Shown: positions 24,990 to 33,639, numbered from the stretch's first letter. The stretch: 39,012 nucleotides of DNA from Clostridia bacterium (GCA_017533005.1 JAFXIQ010000021.1:1-39012); one strand, 5' to 3'. Translations and numbers: made by a program. The notes: generated from the sequence alone by a model not told the origin.

Positions 24990-25019
24990 ATTATATCAAT
25001 TCACCTTAGCGCTTGTCAA
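24990..25019 (-). promoter_or_regulatory. Promoter of nrdD-trxB
   Basis: On the minus strand TTGACA (25014-25019), 18 bp, TATAAT (24990-24995). Transcription should start near 24983, giving a leader of roughly 37 nt with the SD AAGGAGG. Confidence 0.85.
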
Positions 25020-25026
25020 TGCTTTC

Positions 25027-25074
25027 TACAAGATATTGATAAAAATTTTTCTGCAAAGCACAACATATTGTGGT
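25027..25074 (-). promoter_or_regulatory. Pair of NrdR-box-like sites upstream of nrdD
   Basis: Two 16-bp near-palindromes share the core ACA-A-x-ATATTG: TACAAGATATTGATAA (25027-25042) and CACAACATATTGTGGT (25059-25074). They are separated by 16 bp (32 bp between equivalent positions), the usual arrangement of NrdR boxes. They lie just upstream of the -35. A weaker third copy, CTAAATATATTGGTTT, is at 25079-25094. NrdR is a nucleotide-sensing repressor of ribonucleotide reductase genes. Its gene is not in the window. Confidence 0.65.
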
Positions 25075-25140
25075 ATTCCTAAATATATTGGTTTTTTCAA
25101 ATTTTGTATCCCTGGCTATTTTAAGCGCGGTTAAGGGCAC

Positions 25141-25182
25141 TAAAAACGCCGAATTTCGTAACCAAACTTACAAAACTCGGCG
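25141..25182 (-). terminator. Terminator of the birA-bioY operon
   Basis: On the minus strand a 15-bp stem (arms 25147-25161 and 25168-25182, with two G-U pairs) is followed by TTTTTA. It lies 22 bp past the bioY stop. Confidence 0.85.
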
Positions 25183-25204
25183 CAGGCAATTTTTTTACGC
25201 AAAA

Positions 25205-25768
25205 TTATACGTTGTATTTAGCTATAATCGGTCTTAATTTGGTTGCGAGAAAAGATGCTAGAACACACCATATAGCGTCCGTCGGAACACAAGGAAGCGT
25301 AACATAAAGCAGTACGTAGTTCAGAGTTAAATCGATGCTTGTATCGACCAAGTACTCTTTGATTAGCATCATATACGCCACTCCGGTTGTGTGAACTATT
25401 ATCATCGCAACAAGACAAGCAATAAGATAATTCCAAAACGACGTTTTTCTCTTCGCAATGCAACCACAAACCGGCGACGAAATTAAAAAACCGATAAGAT
25501 ATCCAAAGCTCAAATTAAACACGTATGCGTATCCGCCACCGTTCGTAAACACGGGAAGCCCTAAAAGTCCCATTGATATGTAAATTAATACAGCAACGAA
25601 CGATAAACGCGCTCCTAGCAATAAAAACGATAGTAACACGAACAAAAACTGTAAAGATATCGATATTATCGTAATAGGAATTCTAACGTATGCACCGACG
25701 GTGAATAGCGCGATAAAAACCGCCGTCAAAACAAGCTTTAACGTGCGAGAGCGACCTTTACTTACCAT
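25205..25768 (-). CDS. bioY: BioY, substrate-binding subunit of an ECF biotin transporter
   Basis: This 187-aa integral membrane protein has about six hydrophobic segments and the BioY signature MGLLGLPVFTNGGGYAYVFNLSFGYLIGF, which lines the biotin site. It captures biotin and works with the shared ECF energising module (EcfA, EcfA', EcfT), which is not in this window. Its ATG overlaps the birA stop (ATGGTAA), so the two are translationally coupled. The pairing with a biotin ligase and the absence of biotin synthesis genes here suggest scavenging of external biotin. Confidence 0.93.
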   Translation of the reverse strand: MVSKGRSRTLKLVLTAVFIALFTVGAYVRIPITIISISLQFLFVLLSFLLLGARLSFVAVLIYISMGLLGLPVFTNGGGYAYVFNLSFGYLIGFLISSPVCGCIAKRKTSFWNYLIACLVAMIIVHTTGVAYMMLIKEYLVDTSIDLTLNYVLLYVTLPCVPTDAIWCVLASFLATKLRPIIAKYNV

Positions 25769-26550
25769 ACGATTCGAACTTCTCCCGAGTTAATGCTTTG
25801 AACGCTATCGTCATCGAATTTAACGATAAGCCTAAACTCGTCGTCAATATCTATTACGCTTGCCGATTTCTCTTCATTATGAGAAACGGCCACAACCTTT
25901 TCCCCTATCAAAAATGAACGTGATTTATATTCTTTTAATATGTATTCCTTGTCAAAATTACTATAAAGCTCGTAAAAAACATTCAAAATCTCTGCAATTA
26001 GCTTGTTTTTTAGCTCAATATCGTAATTGTCAAACGCTACTCCCGCAATATCCTTTATGTCATCAGGAAATCCATTTTTAGGCTCAAATACGTTTATTCC
26101 TATACCGATAACGGCGTGTGAAAACTCACTGCCGGTAGAAACTGCTTCCGTAAGTATCCCCGCACACTTTTTACCTTTAGCGTAAATATCGTTAACCCAC
26201 TTAATGCTCGGCGCGTTACCGTTAAGGTTTTCTATCGCCTTTGCTACGCTAACCGCAGTCATAGAAGTAAGATACGGTGCAATTTCTATGCTAGGACGGA
26301 CTAAAATGGACATATAAACGCCCGTTTCTTCGGGAGAAAAGAAACTTCTTCCGTTTGTTCCCCTACCTTTTAGTTGGCTACTTGCAACAACAACAAGGCC
26401 TTCTCTAGCACCACTCTTTATTCTTGCTTTAACTTCGTCGTTAGTGGATAGCACTTCCCCTTTAGTTTCTACGTCAAAAACCTTCGCATAGCGAAGGTTT
26501 TTGGTTATATTCTCTCTCGAAAGATTACATTCCACTACCTTGTTTGACAA
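25762..26550 (-). CDS. birA: Biotin--protein ligase, catalytic form without HTH domain
   Basis: The enzyme activates biotin with ATP and attaches it to a lysine of biotin carboxyl carrier protein. Visible motifs are STNDEVK, the biotinyl-AMP loop GRGTNGRSFFSP, KWVNDIY, KCAGILTEAV and IGIGINV, with the small C-terminal SH3-like domain at the end. It lacks the N-terminal winged helix of the bifunctional BirA repressor, so it should not regulate transcription. The start is uncertain. TTG 26550 (about 262 aa) has AGGGAAGG 10 nt upstream. TTG 26589 has no SD and would overlap the upstream gene by 65 bp. It overlaps the LRR lipoprotein gene before it and bioY after it. Confidence 0.88.
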   Translation of the reverse strand: MSNKVVECNLSRENITKNLRYAKVFDVETKGEVLSTNDEVKARIKSGAREGLVVVASSQLKGRGTNGRSFFSPEETGVYMSILVRPSIEIAPYLTSMTAVSVAKAIENLNGNAPSIKWVNDIYAKGKKCAGILTEAVSTGSEFSHAVIGIGINVFEPKNGFPDDIKDIAGVAFDNYDIELKNKLIAEILNVFYELYSNFDKEYILKEYKSRSFLIGEKVVAVSHNEEKSASVIDIDDEFRLIVKFDDDSVQSINSGEVRIVW

Positions 26551-27409
26551 ATTTTCTATAACCTTCCCTATCCGTTGTTTGTTCTGCAAAATTACTTAAA
26601 ATCGGGGAATATGCGTAATTCGCATCGGGAACTTCTTTAGCAATGTAGTAGACCTTCAAATCACTACCGATTTTACTGAAACCCCTCGTGTAGGCATTAG
26701 AAATTGAAATAACGCTCTCGGTTTTGTCTACGATAAGAACTTCGGGGCCTTTCGTAAACGGCTCTACATTGTTAATCGAAACGACACCTTTCACGTGTAG
26801 TTCTTTCAAAGAAGTGCAATTTAAAAACGCGTCTTTGCCGATACTACCACCGACGTTTTCTTCTAAAATAACGGTTTCTATCATACTCATATCCTTGAAC
26901 GCGCCTCTCGTTATACTACCACCTAGCACGGTGATTTTTTTAAGGCTATTAGGTATATAGTATTCCTTGGTGAAAGAAAACACGCCTTGATAATTAATTT
27001 GTGATATTTTCGTAGCGTTATTATATTCTTTACTACCGAAAATATATCCTAGGGCACGACCTTTGCTCTCATCGCCGTAATCGTGCGAGCCCACAAACGG
27101 CACCGTCAAGCTCTCTAAGTTTGATAATCCTTTGAGCGCCCCACCGTAAATATTCTTTACGTTACTACCAATATATAAATTTTTAACTTTTTTACCACCG
27201 TTAACTTTCGTTAAATGATAGTCTTTATCAGTTGGCACTTCTAAAGTTTCCGGCACGCCACCAAATATGCCCTTTTCGTAGCTTATTTTCCATACGCCGT
27301 CATCGGCTTCTTCGCTTTTCCATTCACTTTTAAATGAGCACCCCCCTATGAAGGTCACTAATATACAAACAACGGCAACTATACTTATTATTGATATTCT
27401 TTTTTTCAT
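26525..27409 (-). CDS. Leucine-rich-repeat (BspA/LRR_5-like) lipoprotein
   Basis: This protein of about 294 aa has a lipoprotein signal peptide (MKKRISIISIVAVVCILVTFIGGC; lipobox FIGGC). LRR_5-type units follow, in the style of Treponema/BspA cell-surface repeats: VKNLYIGSNVKNIYGGALKGL, LESLTVP, KITVLGGSITRGAFKDM, IETVILEE, GKDAFLNCTSLKELHV. The start is ATG 27409, with AAGGAG 7 nt upstream; an earlier in-frame start at 27436 would put the lipoprotein signal after an extra nine residues. It is the first gene of the operon with birA and bioY, although a functional link with biotin is not obvious. It probably sits on the outer face of the membrane and binds an unknown ligand. Confidence 0.85.
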   Translation of the reverse strand: MKKRISIISIVAVVCILVTFIGGCSFKSEWKSEEADDGVWKISYEKGIFGGVPETLEVPTDKDYHLTKVNGGKKVKNLYIGSNVKNIYGGALKGLSNLESLTVPFVGSHDYGDESKGRALGYIFGSKEYNNATKISQINYQGVFSFTKEYYIPNSLKKITVLGGSITRGAFKDMSMIETVILEENVGGSIGKDAFLNCTSLKELHVKGVVSINNVEPFTKGPEVLIVDKTESVISISNAYTRGFSKIGSDLKVYYIAKEVPDANYAYSPILSNFAEQTTDREGYRKFVKQGSGM

Positions 27410-27434
27410 ATTGTGCTCCTTATTTAGTATTAGC

Positions 27435-27463
27435 ATTGTATCATAACTTTACTACTTTTGCAA
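27435..27463 (-). promoter_or_regulatory. Promoter of the LRR lipoprotein-birA-bioY operon
   Basis: On the minus strand TTGCAA (27458-27463), 17 bp, TACAAT (27435-27440), with the -10 ending 25 bp upstream of ATG 27409. Confidence 0.75.
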
Positions 27464-27475
27464 CAGTTGATTATA

Positions 27476-27504
27476 TTGCTAATTTTCTCGCCTTATGGTA
27501 AACT
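27476..27504 (+). promoter_or_regulatory. Candidate promoter of the small membrane protein gene
   Basis: TTGCTA (27476-27481), 17 bp, TAAACT (27499-27504), preceded by an extended -10 TGG at 27496-27498. It is modest by sequence but well placed, 27 bp before ATG 27532. Confidence 0.4.
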
Positions 27505-27531
27505 ATAAAAAACAATTCTTGGAGAAAAAAT

Positions 27532-27954
27532 ATGTTAGAAGTCATTTCAAACAACATCGCTGCAACCGTTGCAACTATCGGATTATGTTTATACTTTTTC
27601 GGAACGGCTATCGTATTCATCGCAAAACCTAAAAAATACGCAGAAAACTACTCAATGTGCCCGAAAGATGAAGCCGGCGTTACCGAAATTCGCGTCTATT
27701 ACGGTGGAATTTCTTTTGCACTCGGTCTATTCCTTGCAATACTCGCGTTCGTATTTAAACAACCTTTCTACTCACTAGTAGGTGGCTTGATATTCTCGAA
27801 CACCGTATTCTGGACAAGACTTATCTTTACGTTTGTCGATAAAGGTTGGAAATGCTCTTACACCAAACTCGCAATCCCCGCAGAAGGGCTATTTATTATC
27901 GCACTATGGACGTGCTTTGCAATAGCGGTAGCGGTTGAAGGTGCTCTCGCCTAA
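27532..27954 (+). CDS. Four-TM membrane protein, DUF4345-like
   Basis: This 140-aa protein has four predicted membrane helices (about 8-31, 55-77, 79-98, 113-137). The segment EIRVYYGGISFALGLFLAILAF resembles the E-x-R-x-YGG-x-x-x-A-x-G pattern of DUF4345 and related small membrane proteins. The family match is from memory and moderate. The SD is TTGGAG 7 nt before the ATG. It is transcribed alone between two minus-strand operons, and a terminator follows. The function is unknown. Confidence 0.75.
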   Translation: MLEVISNNIAATVATIGLCLYFFGTAIVFIAKPKKYAENYSMCPKDEAGVTEIRVYYGGISFALGLFLAILAFVFKQPFYSLVGGLIFSNTVFWTRLIFTFVDKGWKCSYTKLAIPAEGLFIIALWTCFAIAVAVEGALA

Positions 27955-27970
27955 AAATTAAATCAAAACA

Positions 27971-27996
27971 AAAAACCTAGCAGTCGCTAGGTTTTT
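27971..27996. terminator. Bidirectional terminator
   Basis: AAAAACCTAGC-AGTC-GCTAGGTTTTT forms an 11-bp stem with T tracts on both strands, between the convergent membrane protein gene and the MFS gene. Confidence 0.9.
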
Positions 27997-28011
27997 CTTT
28001 TTTGCGTGGGG

Positions 28012-29454
28012 TTAATCGAATTCTTTTCCTGTTACTTTGTCTAGGTCAAGTCCTTTAGTGTCTTTAGTTTTCTTGAGTAAGGTTATAAATCCTAGTATGA
28101 AACCGGGAACAAGTAAACAGAAGGAAACTATAGCATACGCGGTGTTTCCGAATACGTTAACGAGTGGCATGCTTACTATATATGAAATGGCGTAGCCTAT
28201 CGCGCCTACGATAAACTGCGCAGACATTATCGATGAGCGTAAATTCGTGGGCGCAGATTCTCCGACCATCATTATTATAACGTCGTTAGTTGAGTAGTAA
28301 CTTCCTATGAAAATACCACAGAACAAGCCTACTAAATAGGGATTCCAAGCGAAAATGGAGCCTACGACAAAAAGAATGAAACTTATTAAGCAATTCGCTG
28401 CGACTACTATGCCCGCGAGCTTTCTTCCCTTGGTATCAGCGACAAAACCAAGAACTACCTGTGAAACCGAACATCCTACAGGGAACATAAATAGCGCTGT
28501 GGTGATAGAGTTCGTACTAACGAAATCAAGCACTTCTTGCCCTATTTCACTGAACGTTCCACTAGAAACGAAGTGTTGCGCGTATCCGTAAGTCATTATC
28601 GTTTGATAGTTGATAGTCGCAATAAAGCCTATATTAACTAACGCCGTAGTGATATACAACCACTTAAGTTGTTTGTGTTGCCACGCGAATTTAAGCGCTT
28701 TAATCAAGCCACCTTGTGCGTTTTCCGTTGATTTTGCGCGTTTTTCTTGCTCTCTTTCTTCATCAGTGAGTCTTAAGTAGCGTAGTCTTGAGTCCATAAA
28801 CGCATCGGTTTCTCTTGCGAGAAGAAGCGCAACGAAGCTAGACACTAGCCCCACAATCGCGGGAATTAGGAAAACGTTTCTCCATTCGCTTGCCGTTTCC
28901 ATAAGCAATCTGCGAAGAACGGGAACAAGCATAACGCTCATATTCGCAATAAATTTAATGCAAGAATACATTATTCCCCTGCTTTTCGCGGGAGAAGATT
29001 CCATAATAAACACAACGTGCATATCATGTGGAATAAAAAACTGTATCAAACAAGCGCCTAGCATATATAACGCTATATTGTTAGATAAAAATATAACGAG
29101 TAGCGCAAGGCTCATTCCAAACGTATTTATTACCAAGAAAAGCTTTCTGCCCCATTTATCGGCTAACGGTCTATATAACAAACCTAGTGCTTGAAACGGC
29201 ACCACCAACATTCCCAACAAATCAAATAGCCCTACCGAGCTTTCGCTATTAAATAAATCGTTAGCGATTTCGGTTTTCATAAGAGTGCCTATTTGCGAAG
29301 CTATTTCATCAACTGCGTAGATAAGCGTTATTATAAAAATGATATAAACCAAATAAAATCTACCCTTTGGGCGCACTTTTTGTCGTTCCCATCTCTCGAT
29401 TTCACGATTTCTTCTTAATTCAATTTTTTCATTTTTGGTAAGAGCTTTTTCCAT
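28012..29454 (-). CDS. Major facilitator superfamily transporter
   Basis: This 480-aa MFS protein has about 12 membrane helices in two halves, a central cytoplasmic loop rich in charge (LRLTDEEREQEKRAKS), and the motif-A-type loops YRPLADKWGRK and GFVADTKGRK after helices 2 and 8. The first 33 residues are a highly charged cytoplasmic extension (KNEKIELRRNREIERWERQ). It probably acts as a proton-coupled transporter. The substrate cannot be assigned, although the sugar/metabolite-type subfamilies are closer in look than drug exporters. It is monocistronic with its own strong promoter, and the SD is weak (GCGAGA). Confidence 0.88.
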   Translation of the reverse strand: MEKALTKNEKIELRRNREIERWERQKVRPKGRFYLVYIIFIITLIYAVDEIASQIGTLMKTEIANDLFNSESSVGLFDLLGMLVVPFQALGLLYRPLADKWGRKLFLVINTFGMSLALLVIFLSNNIALYMLGACLIQFFIPHDMHVVFIMESSPAKSRGIMYSCIKFIANMSVMLVPVLRRLLMETASEWRNVFLIPAIVGLVSSFVALLLARETDAFMDSRLRYLRLTDEEREQEKRAKSTENAQGGLIKALKFAWQHKQLKWLYITTALVNIGFIATINYQTIMTYGYAQHFVSSGTFSEIGQEVLDFVSTNSITTALFMFPVGCSVSQVVLGFVADTKGRKLAGIVVAANCLISFILFVVGSIFAWNPYLVGLFCGIFIGSYYSTNDVIIMMVGESAPTNLRSSIMSAQFIVGAIGYAISYIVSMPLVNVFGNTAYAIVSFCLLVPGFILGFITLLKKTKDTKGLDLDKVTGKEFD

Positions 29455-29483
29455 AACATTCTCGCAAAATAATTCATACGTTC

Positions 29484-29512
29484 ATTATATATCTTTTTAC
29501 GTTCTTTGTAAA
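29484..29512 (-). promoter_or_regulatory. Promoter of the MFS transporter gene
   Basis: On the minus strand TTTACA (29507-29512), 17 bp, TATAAT (29484-29489), 29 bp upstream of the start codon. Confidence 0.8.
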
Positions 29513-29514
29513 TA

Positions 29515-29546
29515 CAAAAAAATAGCGCGTCTTATAAGACACGCTA
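29515..29546 (-). terminator. Terminator of the rex-adhE-kinase operon
   Basis: On the minus strand TAGCGTGTCTTA pairs with TAAGACGCGCTA (one G-U pair), followed by a run of seven T. Confidence 0.88.
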
Positions 29547-29565
29547 CTTTTATATGGATTATTTA

Positions 29566-30315
29566 TTATTCGAAGTCTACTACGTCAACCCAAGAGAGTA
29601 AGAATTCTCTTTCGCCTTCAATAGCTTTAACCGATTGTGATGCTGCAACGATAGGCATCCACTTTTGAACATATTGTTTAGCCGTATCGCTCTTCTTGCA
29701 GAATAAGTCAAGATAGATTTTTGCGCCTTCTTCGTCACCGTTCAAGCAGAATAGTAGATAAGTTCTTGCTACGTCTGCAGATGCGTTACCTTGCGTTGCG
29801 TGTGACCAGTCAATAATGAACGGAGTGCCGTCTTCTCTTACGATAATGTTAGATGGGTTGAAGTCGCCGTGGCAAACCTTATTGTGTTTGGGCATACCTT
29901 CTAGTCTTGTAAGAAGTTCGTAACGAATGGTTGCAGATAGGTCGGTGCTGTTGATTTTGCGAACCATTTTATCCTTCAATTTGTTAAGTAGTGGTGCTTT
30001 TTGGCTGTGAACAACGAGTTGCAAGTCAACCATATATTCGATATATTCTCTCTTCTTCTCGGGATGTTCTTTCATTAGTTCATCAAGAGTTTTGCCGGGA
30101 ACGTATTCCGAAACAATAGCCCATTTGCCATCAATCATTTCAACAGCTTCAATTTTAGGAATATTTAAGTTGGTTTCTTCTATTCTAGCTTGGTTCAATG
30201 CTTCGTTCAAAACATCAGCTTTTGAAAAGTCAGCGTCGAAAACTTTTGCACATTTGTCGCCATCGCGATAAACTACTTTTTTCTTTCTTGTTGCAATAAT
30301 GCTATCATATTTCAT
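29566..30315 (-). CDS. Aminoglycoside-phosphotransferase-fold small-molecule kinase
   Basis: This 249-aa protein has the APH/choline-kinase fold. The catalytic loop is CHGDFNPSNII (HxDxxxxN), and IIDWSHA supplies the metal-binding Asp (usually IDW or IDF). An N-terminal lobe holds CAKVFDADFSKADVLNEALNQARIE and the hinge IVSEYVPGKTLDEL. Members phosphorylate antibiotics, choline, sugars or other small metabolites. The substrate here is not known and resistance should not be assumed. The SD AAAGGAG is 8 nt upstream, and the gene lies 23 bp after adhE in the same transcript, which hints at a housekeeping role expressed under the same redox control. Confidence 0.85.
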   Translation of the reverse strand: MKYDSIIATRKKKVVYRDGDKCAKVFDADFSKADVLNEALNQARIEETNLNIPKIEAVEMIDGKWAIVSEYVPGKTLDELMKEHPEKKREYIEYMVDLQLVVHSQKAPLLNKLKDKMVRKINSTDLSATIRYELLTRLEGMPKHNKVCHGDFNPSNIIVREDGTPFIIDWSHATQGNASADVARTYLLFCLNGDEEGAKIYLDLFCKKSDTAKQYVQKWMPIVAASQSVKAIEGEREFLLSWVDVVDFE

Positions 30316-30338
30316 AATCTTTTCTCCTTTCTCACTAA

Positions 30339-32981
30339 TTATTTTGCGCTAGGATATGATTTTTCTACGAAGTGCTTGCCGTAGTAAGCGTTGAGATACA
30401 TTTGTTTGATTTCGCTCATCAATGGGTAACGTGGGTTAGCGCCCGTGCATTGGTCGTCGAATGCTTGTTCTACCATATCGTCTAGGCTAGCTAGGAAGGT
30501 TTGTTCATCGATACCGTATTCTGCAATGGTCTTCTTAATTCCTACACGTTCTTTCAATTCGTTGATAGCTTTAATAAGTCTTTCGAGCTTGTCTTTGTCG
30601 TTCTTGCCACCGAGTCCTAGATAATCTGCGATTTCTGCATAACGAGCTAGGGTGTGGGGGTGGTCGTATTGTGAGAAGGTTCCCATCTTAGCAGGAACTT
30701 CGCTAGCATTGAAGCGAAGAACTTCTTCAATCATAAGAGCGTTAGCTACACCGTGTGGTAGGTGGTGGAAAGCGCCGAGTTTGTGTGCCATTGAGTGGCA
30801 AATACCTAGGAAAGCGTTTGCGAATGCCATACCTGCGATTGTAGCTGCATTTGCCATCTTTTCACGAGCTTCTACGTCAACTAAACCGTTATCGTAAGCG
30901 CGTGGTAGGTACTTAAAGATATTCTTAAGTGCTTGAAGAGCAAGAGCGTCGGTATAATCGGTTGCTAGCATAGCTGCATAAGCTTCTACTGCGTGCGTTA
31001 CAGCGTCAATACCAGATGCTGCAGTTAGTCCCTTTGGTGCGGACATATGGAAATCGGTATCAATAATAGCCATATCAGGTAGAAGTTCATAGTCAGCTAA
31101 AGGATATTTAACACCGGTCGTTTCGTCCGTGATAACTGCAAATGGGGTAACTTCTGAACCTGTACCCGCAGAAGTAGGTACTGCAATAAAGTAAGCTTTT
31201 TCGCCCATCTTGGGGAATGTGTAAACTCTCTTACGGATATCGATAAATCTCATAGCCATATCCATAAAGTCTGCTTCTGGATGTTCGTACATAACCCACA
31301 TAATCTTGGCTGCGTCCATAGCTGAACCACCACCAAGTGCGATAATGGTATCGGGAGCGAATGCCGTCATAAGTGCTGCACCTTCTTTTGCGCAACCTAG
31401 CGTGGGGTCTGGAGCAACGTTAAAGAACGTTGTGTGGGTGATGCCCATTTCGTCTAGTTTATCAGTGATGGGCTTGGTATATCCATTCTTGTAAAGGAAA
31501 CTATCGGTAACTATAAACGCCTTTTTGGCACCCCTAACTGTTCTTAATTCGTCAAGTGCTACAGGTAGGCAACCTTTCTTAATATAAACCTTTTCCGGTG
31601 TTCTGAACCAAAGCATATTCTCTCTCCTTTCTGCTACTGTCTTTATGTTGATTAAGTGTTTAACTCCTACGTTCTCCGATACGGAGTTGCCACCCCATGA
31701 GCCACAACCAAGGGTTAGAGATGGAGCAAGCTTGAAGTTGTAAAGGTCACCTATACCACCATGTGAAGAAGGAGTATTAACGAGAATACGGCAAGCTTTC
31801 ATTCTAGCAGAGAATTCAGCTTGTTTGTCTTGAGCAGTTGCGGTATTTAGATAGATAGATGCAGTATGTCCGTAACCACCGTCTGCTACTAGTTGTTCTG
31901 CTTTGTCAAGAGCGTCACTGAAGTCCTTTGCTTTATACATAGCAAGAACGGGAGATAGTTTTTCGTGAGCAAATTCTTCACTCAAATCAACGCTTTCAAC
32001 TTCACCGATAAGAATCTTTGAACCATCGGGAACTTCTACACCTGCGAGAGCAGCAATTTTTGCTGCGCTTTGTCCAACGATTTTTGCGTTAAGTGCGCCG
32101 TTTATAATGATAGTCTTTCTGACTTTTTCTATTTCATCTTCTTTTAGGAAGTAGCAACCACGCGTAGCAAATTCTTTCTTAACTACGTCGTAAATTGTTT
32201 CTGGAACGATAACTGATTGCTCTGATGCGCAAATCATACCGTTGTCAAACGTCTTACTGTGAATGATTGAGTTAACTGCAAGAAGGATATCTGCGCTATC
32301 GTCAATGATTGCAGGGGTGTTTCCTGCGCCAACGCCTAGAGCGGGCTTGCCACTTGAATATGCAGCTTTAACCATACCGGGGCCACCTGTTGCTAGAATG
32401 ATGTCAGCTTCTTTCATAACAGTGTTTGTCATTTCTAGTGAAGGAATATCAATCCAGTCGATAATTCCTTCCGGAGCGCCAGCTTTTACAGCTGCTTCTA
32501 GAACTAACTTTGCTGCTGCTATTGTGGAGTTCTTTGCTCTCGGGTGTGGCGAAATTATAATGGCATTACGAGTTTTAAGTGCAATTAAGCATTTAAAAAT
32601 AGCCGTTGACGTGGGGTTGGTAGTAGGAATAACTGCTGCAATAACACCAATAGGCTCGGCAATCTTTTTGATGCCGTATGCTTTATCTTCTTCTATAACG
32701 CCACAAGTCTTTGTGTCTTTATATGCGTTATAAATGTATTCTGCCGCATAGTTGTTTTTGATGACTTTATCTTCCACAAGACCCATTCCAGTTTCTTGAA
32801 CTGCCATCTTCGCAAGTGGAATTCTTGCTTTGTTGGCTGCAGAAGCTGCTGCAAGAAAGATTTTGTCAACTTGCTCTTGAGTATACGTCGCAAATTGTTG
32901 TTGCGCGCGTCTTACTCTTGCAATAGTAGCTAGTAGCTTCTCTACGCTGTCTACTATCTCGTACTTTGTTTCGTTCACCAT
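30339..32981 (-). CDS. adhE: Bifunctional aldehyde-alcohol dehydrogenase
   Basis: This 880-aa protein is the usual length for AdhE and converts acetyl-CoA to acetaldehyde and then ethanol, re-oxidising two NADH. The N-terminal ALDH half (about 1-440) shows IPTTNPTSTAIFK, ATGGPGMVKAAYSSGKPALGVG-type sequence and the catalytic Cys near 251 in NGMICASEQ. The C-terminal iron-dependent ADH half shows ALGGGSAMDAAK, PTSAGTGSEVTPFAVI and the metal-binding His motifs HSMAHKLGAFHHLPHG near 734. It starts 5 bp after rex, with an SD inside the end of rex (AAGGAGG, about 12 nt away, rather long). Co-transcription with Rex fits control by the NADH/NAD ratio. AdhE forms cytoplasmic spirosomes in other bacteria. 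Confidence 0.96.
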   Translation of the reverse strand: MVNETKYEIVDSVEKLLATIARVRRAQQQFATYTQEQVDKIFLAAASAANKARIPLAKMAVQETGMGLVEDKVIKNNYAAEYIYNAYKDTKTCGVIEEDKAYGIKKIAEPIGVIAAVIPTTNPTSTAIFKCLIALKTRNAIIISPHPRAKNSTIAAAKLVLEAAVKAGAPEGIIDWIDIPSLEMTNTVMKEADIILATGGPGMVKAAYSSGKPALGVGAGNTPAIIDDSADILLAVNSIIHSKTFDNGMICASEQSVIVPETIYDVVKKEFATRGCYFLKEDEIEKVRKTIIINGALNAKIVGQSAAKIAALAGVEVPDGSKILIGEVESVDLSEEFAHEKLSPVLAMYKAKDFSDALDKAEQLVADGGYGHTASIYLNTATAQDKQAEFSARMKACRILVNTPSSHGGIGDLYNFKLAPSLTLGCGSWGGNSVSENVGVKHLINIKTVAERRENMLWFRTPEKVYIKKGCLPVALDELRTVRGAKKAFIVTDSFLYKNGYTKPITDKLDEMGITHTTFFNVAPDPTLGCAKEGAALMTAFAPDTIIALGGGSAMDAAKIMWVMYEHPEADFMDMAMRFIDIRKRVYTFPKMGEKAYFIAVPTSAGTGSEVTPFAVITDETTGVKYPLADYELLPDMAIIDTDFHMSAPKGLTAASGIDAVTHAVEAYAAMLATDYTDALALQALKNIFKYLPRAYDNGLVDVEAREKMANAATIAGMAFANAFLGICHSMAHKLGAFHHLPHGVANALMIEEVLRFNASEVPAKMGTFSQYDHPHTLARYAEIADYLGLGGKNDKDKLERLIKAINELKERVGIKKTIAEYGIDEQTFLASLDDMVEQAFDDQCTGANPRYPLMSEIKQMYLNAYYGKHFVEKSYPSAK

Positions 32982-32985
32982 AATG

Positions 32986-33639
32986 TTAATTTGCCTCCTT
33001 ACGAAGAATTTCTTTTAATTGTCTTGATAGCACCGCTAGTGATGATGCCATATTTTCATTTTTAAGTGCGACCGTCTTTGGAACGCTCAAGTGACAAGGT
33101 GTGAAGTTCCATATCGCTTGTATTCCTGCTTTAATGAGTTCGTTGGCTATTCCTTGCGCATATTCTTGTGGCACGGTTAAAACTGCCATTTTTATATTTC
33201 TTTTAACAATTTCCGATGCCATTTCATCCATATGGATAATGTCTTTTCCGTTTATGGTTTTGCCAACTATCTCACTATTAACGTCAAAGCCTGCAACAAT
33301 CTTTAATCCCCATTCGTCAAAGCCCGTATATCCTAATAGCGCTTGTCCGAGTTTACCAACGCCAACGAGTATTGCATCGTGAGTATTGTCGTAGCCCAAA
33401 AACTCTTCAATATCGTTAATAAGGTCTTGTACCTTATGCCCGACCTTCGGTTTACCTTCGTTTTTAATTACGTAGGATAAATCTTTTTTTACGACCGATG
33501 GATTTTCAAAAACTGCTTTTGCAAGAGCAACCGATGATACGTGTTCTTTCCCACCGTCTTGCATTTCATAAAGACATCTCAAATAAACAGGCATTCTACG
33601 AAAAGTAACCATTGAAATTTCCGTATCTCGATTATTCAT
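32986..33639 (-). CDS. rex: Redox-sensing transcriptional repressor Rex
   Basis: This 217-aa repressor has an N-terminal winged helix (RRMPVYLRCLYEM, SSVALAKAVFENPSVVKKDLSYV) and a Rossmann domain with GVGKLG at 93-98. A C-terminal swapped helix (SSLAVLSRQLKEIL) completes the family layout. NADH binding releases Rex from DNA and turns on fermentative genes. Small departures from typical Rex are KKDLSYVIKNEGKPKVG in place of RKDLSYFGEFGKRGVG, in the region next to the DNA-binding helix. ATG 33639 is preferred (GGAGG 5 nt upstream) over GTG 33642. It is the first gene of the rex-adhE-kinase operon. Confidence 0.92.
   Translation of the reverse strand: MNNRDTEISMVTFRRMPVYLRCLYEMQDGGKEHVSSVALAKAVFENPSVVKKDLSYVIKNEGKPKVGHKVQDLINDIEEFLGYDNTHDAILVGVGKLGQALLGYTGFDEWGLKIVAGFDVNSEIVGKTINGKDIIHMDEMASEIVKRNIKMAVLTVPQEYAQGIANELIKAGIQAIWNFTPCHLSVPKTVALKNENMASSLAVLSRQLKEILRKEAN

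Noticed and set aside
24947..24991. Upstream ATG at 24991 as the nrdD start
   Set aside because: It overlaps the -10 TATAAT at 24990-24995 and so lies before the transcription start. ATG 24946 has an ideal SD and begins the ATP-cone.
29566..30315. Antibiotic resistance gene call for the APH-fold protein
   Set aside because: The catalytic motifs are shared by many metabolite kinases, the gene is embedded in a metabolic operon, and nothing indicates mobility or an aminoglycoside site.
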